NCBI GenBank assembly: GCA_934655835.1
Contig: CAKUHM010000114.1
Span: forward strand, 1 to 5,077
Reading direction: 5' to 3'
Length of the DNA: 5,077 bases
From: an uncultured Collinsella sp.
GTDB taxonomy: Bacteria; Actinomycetota; Coriobacteriia; Coriobacteriales; Coriobacteriaceae
Numbering within the stretch: position 1 is the stretch's first letter; the number at the start of each line of letters is the position of its first letter. The position numbers and the translations under genes were made by a program. A model generated the notes under the pieces. It searched no databases, had not been told where the DNA came from, and was given only the letters and a program-made list of their open reading frames with translations. Positions 1-4,346 of this stretch are shown here, piece by piece.

Positions 1-1305
1 GTCCTGCGGAGCCTCGTCGGAGTTCGGGTCGGGCGCAGGGTCCGGTTCAGGCTCGGGCACAGGCGCAGGCTCGGGCGCAGGCGCAGGCTCGGGCTCCGGC
101 ACAGGTGCGGACTCGGGCTCCGGCGCAGGTGCGGGCTCGGGCGTAGGTGCGGGCTCTGGCGCAGGCTCGGGCTCTGGCGCAGGCGCGGGAGCAACATCCG
201 GAGCATCGTAGCCTGCAGGGGCAGCCTTCTTTTCGAAGGGCAGCACGAAGGTCAGGACGTCGTCCTTGTCCTCGTCGGCCCACTCGCTTGCGTAGCGCGC
301 TACCCAATAGCCAACGGCACGATGCTTGAGCATGCTGCCAAAGACCGTGAGGAATACCGTGACAAACGCCGTCAGCACCAAGAACAATACGAGCGTAATG
401 CCACCGCCGGTAACAAGCGCCTCAATAGCCGTAGGACGGTAGTAGTAGCTATACATACCGACAGAGGCAATGGTGCCAAAGACGAGCGTCAGGATCCATG
501 TGACAACGTTGGCGACCAGACCCGTCAAAAACTCGGGAAGGAACGATGCGCAGAACAGCTTGGTCTTATTGTTCTTAAAGGCCGCCCAGACCTTATCGAG
601 CGAAAACGCGCTCTCGACGCGACCGGTCACCGCAAAGTGCATCACGGCGATGTCGGCGAACATAGTAAAGAAGACACCCAGGACCGCCGTGGCAATCATA
701 GCCAGAACAAACAGGCCCAGCGAGCCAAACAGCGCGGCCTCAAGCGCATAAGAGCCGTAATACGAATACGAGCCCGCGGCACCAATTACCACGCTCTCCA
801 CCAGCGAAAGCGCTACACCAATAACGGGAATAGCCGCGATAACCTTGAGCACGCTCGAAATAACACCCGAAAAGACGCCAAGGCCAAACGACGTGGAGCG
901 CATCAGCGGACGATCCATGCCGTCATCGACCTTAAGCGACAGGTCGCGACCCCACTCGATGCCAAAGCCCGAACCGCACACGCTCGCCACGTAAGCGGCC
1001 AAAAAGCCGATGGCAGCTGCAATACCGCCGATAACGGGAATAAACAGCACGAGCACCGACACGACACAGATAAGCGCCGGCAAAAAGGCAATCTGGCATA
1101 CGCGCTGCAGCACGCCCGGAGTCTTGGTCATATCCTCAAACGCCTGAGCCGTGCAGCCCTTGGACACGTTCATGACAGGTTGAGGGGCAAACTGCTGAGG
1201 CTGACCCTGAGGGGCGGAGGCTGCAGTGCCGGCATTGGGGGCACCACACACGCCGCAGAACTTGTCGTTATCACCCATAGGGGCGCCACACTGCGAACAG
1301 AACAT
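1..1305 (-). CDS. Zinc-ribbon multi-pass membrane protein with C-terminal X-Pro repeat tail (3' end outside window)
   Basis: The frame is open from position 1305 to the left edge (435 codons, no stop), so the C-terminus is missing. Residues 1-22 form a zinc ribbon with two CxxC pairs (Cys3/Cys6 and Cys17/Cys20). A Gln/Pro-rich linker (about 27-48) follows, then a membrane region (about 70-325) with roughly six hydrophobic segments, for example 71-95, 96-111, 140-169, 185-215, 258-282 and 300-323. Residues 116-135 (IEWGRDLSLK, then a DRPL turn) and the repeated IPVIG motif weakly recall DUF4013-type proteins; that link is tentative. From 373 to 427 every odd residue is proline except Ser399, with Ala, Glu, Val, Thr or Asp between. 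The ATG at 1305 is preferred because GAAGGG lies 9 nt upstream and the zinc ribbon starts there directly; an in-frame ATG at 1314 abuts that RBS. The function is unknown. A metal-binding cytosolic head and a stiff proline spacer are inferred. The coding assignment is very likely correct. Confidence 0.9.
   Translation of the reverse strand, partial: MFCSQCGAPMGDNDKFCGVCGAPNAGTAASAPQGQPQQFAPQPVMNVSKGCTAQAFEDMTKTPGVLQRVCQIAFLPALICVVSVLVLFIPVIGGIAAAIGFLAAYVASVCGSGFGIEWGRDLSLKVDDGMDRPLMRSTSFGLGVFSGVISSVLKVIAAIPVIGVALSLVESVVIGAAGSYSYYGSYALEAALFGSLGLFVLAMIATAVLGVFFTMFADIAVMHFAVTGRVESAFSLDKVWAAFKNNKTKLFCASFLPEFLTGLVANVVTWILTLVFGTIASVGMYSYYYRPTAIEALVTGGGITLVLFLVLTAFVTVFLTVFGSMLKHRAVGYWVARYASEWADEDKDDVLTFVLPFEKKAAPAGYDAPDVAPAPAPEPEPAPEPAPTPEPAPAPEPESAPVPEPEPAPAPEPAPVPEPEPDPAPDPNSDEAPQD
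31..189 (-). repeat. Degenerate 6-bp-phased tandem repeat encoding (X-Pro)n
   Basis: Variants of GGCTCGGGCGCA and GGCGCAGGCTCG (plus strand) recur in phase with 6-bp dipeptide units. On the minus strand they encode Glu-Pro and Ala-Pro, with occasional Val-Pro, Thr-Pro and Asp-Pro. One proline codon has become TCC (Ser399), explainable by a single C-to-T change from CCC. Codon use varies between units (CCT, CCC, CCG, CCA), so the array is old enough to have diverged or is selected at protein level. Repeat number could vary between strains by slippage without shifting the frame. Confidence 0.85.
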
Positions 1306-1314
1306 CGAAATCAT

Positions 1315-1320
1315 CCCTTC
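1315..1320 (-). promoter_or_regulatory. Ribosome binding site deciding the zinc-ribbon gene start
   Basis: GAAGGG on the minus strand lies 9 nt upstream of the ATG at 1305 and directly against the alternative ATG at 1314. The spacing favours 1305. Confidence 0.6.
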
Positions 1321-1361
1321 GTATCTAGAGCGAATCACCTGGATCGCGAACGATGTCTTAG

Positions 1362-1372
1362 GCATCATTATC
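1362..1372 (-). promoter_or_regulatory. Candidate -10 region for the zinc-ribbon gene
   Basis: GATAAT on the minus strand (1372-1367) matches five of six bases of the -10 consensus and would give a leader of about 55 nt. No good -35 hexamer is found at 16-18 bp spacing. The 10-mer ATAATGATGC at this site also occurs at the -10 box before amaP (4236-4227), which modestly supports the call. Confidence 0.35.
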
Positions 1373-1415
1373 ACCCAATGTGGGGACAAATACTCTTAGA
1401 TGACGTATTTGCAAC

Positions 1416-1456
1416 GCGCGGGGCACTTTTCGATTGTTTGATGAGTGCGTCCGCGC
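1416..1456 (-). terminator. Possible weak terminator hairpin after yitT
   Basis: Arms 1416-1426 and 1445-1456 pair as six GC-rich base pairs (GCGCGG/CCGCGC), a small internal loop, then four more pairs (GCAC/GTGC), with an 18-nt loop. The hairpin begins at the last base of the yitT stop codon. On the minus strand it is followed by GTTGCAAATA rather than a U-run, so it may only stabilise the 3' end or act with Rho. Confidence 0.3.
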
Positions 1457-2478
1457 TAGTTCGTTCCGCGGAAGCCCTTGCCGACGATCTCGGAACTGTC
1501 CACGATGGTGATAAACGCGTCCGGATCGATCTCGCGGGCATAGCGACGCAGCTGCACGGCCTCGCGGCGGCTCAGCACGCTCATGATCACCGTTACGCAC
1601 TTGCCCGAGAAGGCACCATAGCCGCGGCTGATAGTTGCCGTACGGTTGAGATGCTTAACGATAAACTCCTCGACTTTGCGCGGCTCGGAGCAAATGACCG
1701 TGCAGACCTTGCGCAGGTGAATGCTCTCGATGGCCTTATCGACCACAAGCGTCTTGGCAAACAGGCCAAGCACGCAGTACAGACCGACGCGCGGACCGTA
1801 CAGGAAAGCAGCGATCGTCACGATGCCGATATCCACCAGCAGCAGCGCACGGCCGATCTCGAGCGTCGTGCGGCGCTTGAGGATCATGGCGAGAATGTCC
1901 GTGCCGCCCGTCGAGGCGCCAATGTCGAAAACGATGGCGCTGCCGAGCGCCGGTAGAATCACGGCAAAGCACAAGTCGAGCCACATATCGCCCGTTAGCG
2001 AAACATCCGTCGGGATAAAGAGCTCAAACAGCGATACGTAGGCGGAAAGTGCAAACGAGGCGAAGACGCTCCACAGGATTGCCTTGCGCTCCAAAAAGAT
2101 AAAGCCCAGGACGACGAGGACCGCGTTGATGATCCACATAAAGACACCGACTGGCAGGGTCGGGAACAGCGTGGAAAGAATAACCGAAACGCCCGAGGTG
2201 CCGCCAAAGGCAAAGTGGTTGGGGGTCTTAAATGCAACGATGGCAAAGGCCGTGAGGATCAGGCCCAAATTGAGCTCGGCAAAAAAGCGCGGAAAGCCCG
2301 GCTCCTGACTGCGCTTTTGACCGGCACGCTCGCCGCGCTCGATATCGGCGCGATCGACCACACGCTTCATCGGCACCACGGGAGGACGATGCGCCTCCTC
2401 GGCAGCGCGCGATGCCGCCTCTGCCGCAGCGGCCTCAATGGCCCATGCTTTGCTCTCTGCTTCGTGTTCGTCGGCCAT
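1456..2478 (-). CDS. YitT family membrane protein with C-terminal DUF2179 domain
   Basis: The 340-residue protein has the two-part YitT layout (YitT_membrane, COG1284, followed by DUF2179). The membrane part spans about 66-250, with hydrophobic segments near 68-84, 94-106, 108-128, 132-153, 165-185 and 207-240. It contains the family signature STGGTDILAMIL (189-200). The DUF2179 part (about 256-337) shows VCTVICSEP at the start and EIDPDAFITIVDSSEIVGKGF-like features at the end. Its usual GRGVT stretch is replaced by NRTATISRGYGAFSG, a mild divergence. The family is membrane-embedded and its substrate is not established; a transport role is only presumed. The ATG at 2478 has GAGGGG 8 nt upstream (2487-2492). 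About 65 Ala/Glu/Arg-rich residues precede the first membrane segment, longer than in typical members. The gene seems to form its own transcription unit between structured intergenic segments. Confidence 0.93.
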   Translation of the reverse strand: MADEHEAESKAWAIEAAAAEAASRAAEEAHRPPVVPMKRVVDRADIERGERAGQKRSQEPGFPRFFAELNLGLILTAFAIVAFKTPNHFAFGGTSGVSVILSTLFPTLPVGVFMWIINAVLVVLGFIFLERKAILWSVFASFALSAYVSLFELFIPTDVSLTGDMWLDLCFAVILPALGSAIVFDIGASTGGTDILAMILKRRTTLEIGRALLLVDIGIVTIAAFLYGPRVGLYCVLGLFAKTLVVDKAIESIHLRKVCTVICSEPRKVEEFIVKHLNRTATISRGYGAFSGKCVTVIMSVLSRREAVQLRRYAREIDPDAFITIVDSSEIVGKGFRGTN

Positions 2479-2518
2479 TACGGCAACCCCTCGTTAACAA
2501 TTTGGAAACAATGCGCCC

Positions 2519-2549
2519 ATTAGGGTAACGCGGAACGCAGCGATTGCAA
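2519..2549 (-). promoter_or_regulatory. Weak candidate promoter for yitT
   Basis: On the minus strand TTGCAA (2549-2544) and CCTAAT (2524-2519) are separated by 19 bp. Each matches four of six consensus bases, and the spacing is longer than ideal. Transcription from here would give a leader of about 33 nt before the ATG at 2478. It is the best candidate in a gap that follows a likely terminator, but it is not compelling. Confidence 0.25.
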
Positions 2550-2589
2550 CCCTTAGTTAGACAAGCGGTATACCTACATCAGGGACATA

Positions 2590-2629
2590 CAAATAACGGC
2601 CGGCAGCGCATGCGTCTGCACTGCCGGCC
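2590..2629 (-). terminator. Intrinsic terminator of the amaP-DUF2273-asp23 operon
   Basis: On the minus strand GGCCGGCAGTGC pairs with GCGCTGCCGGCC (arms 2618-2629 and 2598-2609). This gives a 12-bp stem with one G-U pair and an 8-nt loop, followed by GTTATTTGT as a moderately U-rich tail. It lies 56 bases after the asp23 stop and before yitT, as expected for the operon end. Confidence 0.7.
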
Positions 2630-2635
2630 ATTTGA

Positions 2636-2664
2636 CGTTTTGGCAGATAAAACCTGCAAAAACG
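2636..2664. repeat. Imperfect inverted repeat between asp23 stop and terminator
   Basis: CGTTTTGGCAG (2636-2646) and CTGCAAAAACG (2654-2664) pair at 10 of 11 positions around a 7-nt loop. On the minus strand this hairpin comes first after the asp23 stop codon. It has no U-run of its own. It is best read as part of the larger folded segment 2568-2689. Confidence 0.6.
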
Positions 2665-2685
2665 AACCTGTCCCTAACTGGTAGG

Positions 2686-3207
2686 TTACTCGTGCTGGTT
2701 GGTGCGGTGCTCGTACTCCTCGGGCGTGATGACATCCTCGATGCGCAGGTTGACGCCTGCCACCTCAAGGCCGGTCATCGCGGCAAGGCGCTCAGTCACG
2801 CGCGCCTTGACATCGTCGAAGATCGCGGGCGCATAGGCGCCGTACTCGATGATGACGGAGATGTTGACGACCACGCGATTATCATCGGTGACCTCGACCG
2901 TCACGCCCTTGGTCAGATTCTCGGCACCAAACTGCTCCTGCACAAAGTGCATAAGGTTGCCCTTCATGCCCAGAACGTGCGGAACCTCGCGAGTGGCCAT
3001 GGCAACGATCTTCTCGATCACGCCGTTGGAATAGGTCAGCGAGTCCTCGGACTCATCCGCTTCCTCGTCGTCCTCGTCCGCATCGTCGGCGGGTTCGGCC
3101 TCGACGAGGGCCTCGTCCTCGAGCGTCACATCCTCAGCTTCGGCGACGACCGCCTCGTTCTCCTCGAGCTCGGTATCGGCTACATCGACCTTCGTATTAA
3201 AAGCCAT
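2686..3207 (-). CDS. Asp23/Gls24 family envelope stress response protein
   Basis: The 173-residue protein has an Asp23/Gls24 domain at about 57-160. It shows the typical start (YSNGVIEKIVAMATREVPHV), the central VEVTDDNRVVVNISVIIEYG strand region, and the end VAGVNLRIEDVI. Members are cytosolic proteins held at the membrane by AmaP and linked to cell-envelope or alkaline stress in Gram-positive bacteria. Residues 11-55 are an extreme acidic extension: 25 of 45 are Asp or Glu and none is Lys or Arg. Most family members have a much shorter head. The ATG at 3207 has AAGGAGG 4 nt upstream (3212-3218), the strongest Shine-Dalgarno in the window, suggesting high translation. It is the last gene of the amaP cluster, 44 nt after the DUF2273 stop, and is followed by a terminator. 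Confidence 0.93.
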   Translation of the reverse strand: MAFNTKVDVADTELEENEAVVAEAEDVTLEDEALVEAEPADDADEDDEEADESEDSLTYSNGVIEKIVAMATREVPHVLGMKGNLMHFVQEQFGAENLTKGVTVEVTDDNRVVVNISVIIEYGAYAPAIFDDVKARVTERLAAMTGLEVAGVNLRIEDVITPEEYEHRTNQHE

Positions 3208-3251
3208 GGTTCCTCCTTATGCCTGCCGCGGATGCGACAGTCGAATACATA

Positions 3252-3629
3252 TTAGCGGCCACTAAACAGACGGCCGAAGAAGTTGACGATCCCGTTCTCG
3301 CCGTCGCGAATTTGGCCGATCACAGCGCCGATCAGCACGAAGAATGCAATGACGAGCGTGTCCCACAGGCCCAACGTGAGCACCAACACGGCGAGGATAA
3401 AGCCGGCGACGGCGCCAAGCGTGGTGTTGGGATGACGCACAGCATAGCTCCAGATGGCAGCGCCCGTACCCTTGATGAGACCCATAGCCTCGTCAAAATC
3501 CGCGGTTGCCGCGTCTTGCAACTCAGTTGCCTCCGCTTTGGAATCAACAGGTTCGTTCGCCGGCGTGGCGCTCTGGTCAATCGTCAGGCGCGGCGTACGA
3601 GCGGTCTTATCTTGATTGGTATCACTCAC
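3252..3629 (-). CDS. DUF2273 small integral membrane protein (Asp23 cluster)
   Basis: The 125-residue product starts at GTG 3629. Residues 66-125 fit DUF2273: HPNTTLGAVAGF begins the first membrane helix (about 68-88), GLWDTLVIAFFVLIG the second (90-107), then a cytosolic end, NFFGRLFSGR. The core is the usual 60-odd residues. The first 65 are a polar, Ala/Thr/Asp-rich extension ending in a probable amphipathic stretch, DFDEAMGLIKGTGAAIW. The start overlaps the amaP stop by 8 nt (GTGAGTGA), pointing to translational coupling, and GGAGG lies 6 nt upstream. A longer frame opening at 3842 is rejected because it runs through amaP with no family similarity. DUF2273 genes regularly sit beside amaP and asp23. 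The exact role is unknown; a partner in the membrane-bound Asp23 complex is the natural inference. Confidence 0.9.
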   Translation of the reverse strand: MSDTNQDKTARTPRLTIDQSATPANEPVDSKAEATELQDAATADFDEAMGLIKGTGAAIWSYAVRHPNTTLGAVAGFILAVLVLTLGLWDTLVIAFFVLIGAVIGQIRDGENGIVNFFGRLFSGR

Positions 3630-4167
3630 CGGAAACCTCCACGGTCTGGACGGTAGTCTTGGACGGCAAAAAACGGACGCGCGTGGTCGTACCCGGCGTG
3701 CCGAGCATGGTGTCGCAAGCTTCTTCGATGCGCTGCTGCATCGCGGTAGCCAGAGATGCCACGTCCTTATCGTCAAGCGCGATAGCCTCGACCTTAAAAC
3801 GGACGTGCGAATCGTCGGGGCCTTGGACGCGGGCCTCGACATGCTCGACCATCACGCGGTCGTCGCGCTCGGCAGCAACCCTGGCGCACGAAGAAAGCGC
3901 CGCAAGGGTAACCTCGATATTGCGCTCCCCCGCCGGATGCACGCAGGACGGCTCGCGACGGGCGAACATCAGGCGGAAAAAGCTTACCAGCACGCCGATC
4001 GCCACGACGCCGGCGCACGCCGTGACGACGATACGCGGCATGGGATCGCGCATCAGCAGCATAAAGCGATACGTATACGGCCCCCAAAACTGGCAGACAA
4101 GCGTACCCAGCGCCACGATGGTGGCGGCAAGATACACGATCGCTAGGGCTCGTTTGAGTACGCGCAC
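3622..4167 (-). CDS. amaP: Alkaline shock response membrane anchor protein AmaP
   Basis: The 181-residue protein starts at GTG 4167, with AAGGGAG 6 nt upstream (4174-4180). Two N-terminal membrane helices (about 6-28 and 45-67) are joined by a short loop rich in aromatic residues. The C-terminal half (about 82-178) is a soluble Asp23-like domain: NIEVTLAALSSCARVAAERDD, then strands such as VEHVEARVQGPDD and HVRFKVEAIALDD, then a helix and TRVRFLPSKTTVQTVEV. This two-helix plus Asp23-like layout is that of AmaP, which anchors Asp23 to the membrane in Staphylococcus. It is the first gene of a tight cluster with DUF2273 (8-nt overlap) and asp23, supporting the call. Sequence conservation in this family is low, so the name depends partly on architecture and context. 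Confidence 0.85.
   Translation of the reverse strand: MRVLKRALAIVYLAATIVALGTLVCQFWGPYTYRFMLLMRDPMPRIVVTACAGVVAIGVLVSFFRLMFARREPSCVHPAGERNIEVTLAALSSCARVAAERDDRVMVEHVEARVQGPDDSHVRFKVEAIALDDKDVASLATAMQQRIEEACDTMLGTPGTTTRVRFLPSKTTVQTVEVSGE
3636..3640 (-). promoter_or_regulatory. Ribosome binding site deciding the DUF2273 GTG start
   Basis: GGAGG on the minus strand lies inside the end of amaP, 6 nt before GTG at 3629. It identifies the GTG, rather than the upstream in-frame ATG at 3842, as the start. Confidence 0.75.
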
Positions 4168-4208
4168 GCGGCGCTCCCTTCAAATCTCGGCTCTCGAAAT
4201 GCAAAACG

Positions 4209-4234
4209 GTTCGCATCATTAGTTCGCATCATTA
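4209..4234 (-). repeat. Perfect tandem 13-bp direct repeat in the amaP leader/promoter
   Basis: TAATGATGCGAAC occurs twice head to tail on the minus strand (4234-4222 and 4221-4209) with no mismatch and no spacer. The upstream copy shares its TAAT with the -10 box; the second copy lies in the presumed early transcribed region. It may be a paired operator or a simple local duplication. Confidence 0.9.
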
Positions 4235-4259
4235 TAAAAGAGCCGGGTCCGGTGCTCTA
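4231..4259 (-). promoter_or_regulatory. Candidate promoter of the amaP-DUF2273-asp23 operon
   Basis: A perfect TATAAT (4236-4231, minus strand) lies about 65 nt before the amaP GTG. The best -35 at 17 bp spacing is TAGAGC (4259-4254), only three of six consensus bases, so an activator or another sigma factor could be involved. The -10 box overlaps the end of the yebC terminator U-tract and the spacer is the terminator's 3' arm. Confidence 0.55.
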
Positions 4260-4277
4260 CGCACGCGGATCCGGCTC
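4235..4277 (-). terminator. Strong intrinsic terminator after yebC
   Basis: On the minus strand GAGCCGGATCCG (4277-4266) pairs with CGGACCCGGCTC (4251-4240), 11 of 12 positions with one A-C mismatch. After a single bulged base, GTGC/GCAC adds four pairs around the loop GTAGA. TTTTAT follows directly. It ends the yebC transcript about 70 nt after its stop. A smaller hairpin (4324-4329 with 4336-4341, 6 bp, no U-run) lies between them just past the yebC stop. Confidence 0.85.
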
Positions 4278-4346
4278 ATCTATTCCACGAGGCTTGCATG
4301 CTCGCTTCATTATGCCCAGATATGCACGGCTTAACCCGTGCGGGCG

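Larger units (their letters stand above)
2568..2689. repeat. Structured imperfect inverted repeat with two nested hairpins (possible REP/MITE-like element)
   Basis: The outer arms 2568-2587 and 2669-2689 pair on the minus strand as AGGGACA/TGTCCCT (7 bp), three pairs including two wobbles, a 2-nt bulge, ACCTAC/GTAGGT (6 bp), a 1-nt bulge, and GTA/TAC (3 bp), about 19 pairs in all. Inside lie a 12-bp hairpin (2598-2629) and a 10-of-11-bp hairpin (2636-2664). Only 10, 6 and 4 unpaired bases sit at the junctions, so the whole segment can form a three-way junction. The right arm covers the asp23 stop codon (2686-2688). It may be a small palindromic repeat element or an elaborate 3' UTR. The pairing is seen directly; mobility is inference. 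Confidence 0.6.

Noticed and set aside
31..189. CRISPR-like or minisatellite array
   Set aside because: The units are 6-bp phased with no spacers and are fully explained by the X-Pro coding sequence.
47..307. Minus-strand frame of Ala/Arg/Cys repeats
   Set aside because: It is the X-Pro repeat region read in another frame; the true frame continues from the membrane domain without interruption.
322..1956. Plus-strand open frame of 544 codons
   Set aside because: It runs antisense through both the zinc-ribbon gene and yitT, is rich in Arg/His/Lys as expected of an antisense shadow, shows no domain, and has no convincing RBS. The opposite frame encodes clear families.
2519..2556. Imperfect palindrome around the yitT promoter candidate
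   Set aside because: Only short arms pair (GGGT/ACCC and CGC/GCG) with unequal internal loops, close to chance level for this sequence.
2632..3255. Plus-strand 207-codon frame
   Set aside because: Antisense shadow of asp23, running into the structured intergenic segment; no RBS or recognisable domain.
3252..3842. 196-codon version of the DUF2273 gene starting at ATG 3842
   Set aside because: Its first 71 residues are amaP read out of frame. The GTG at 3629 has a good RBS and the usual overlap with the upstream gene.
3794..4219. Minus-strand frame starting at the ATG in the tandem repeat
   Set aside because: It overlaps amaP in another frame, is Arg-rich and resembles no family.
4324..4341. 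Small hairpin GCACGG/CCGTGC just after the yebC stop as terminator
   Set aside because: Only 6 bp with no U-run; the strong terminator at 4235-4277 is the better candidate.
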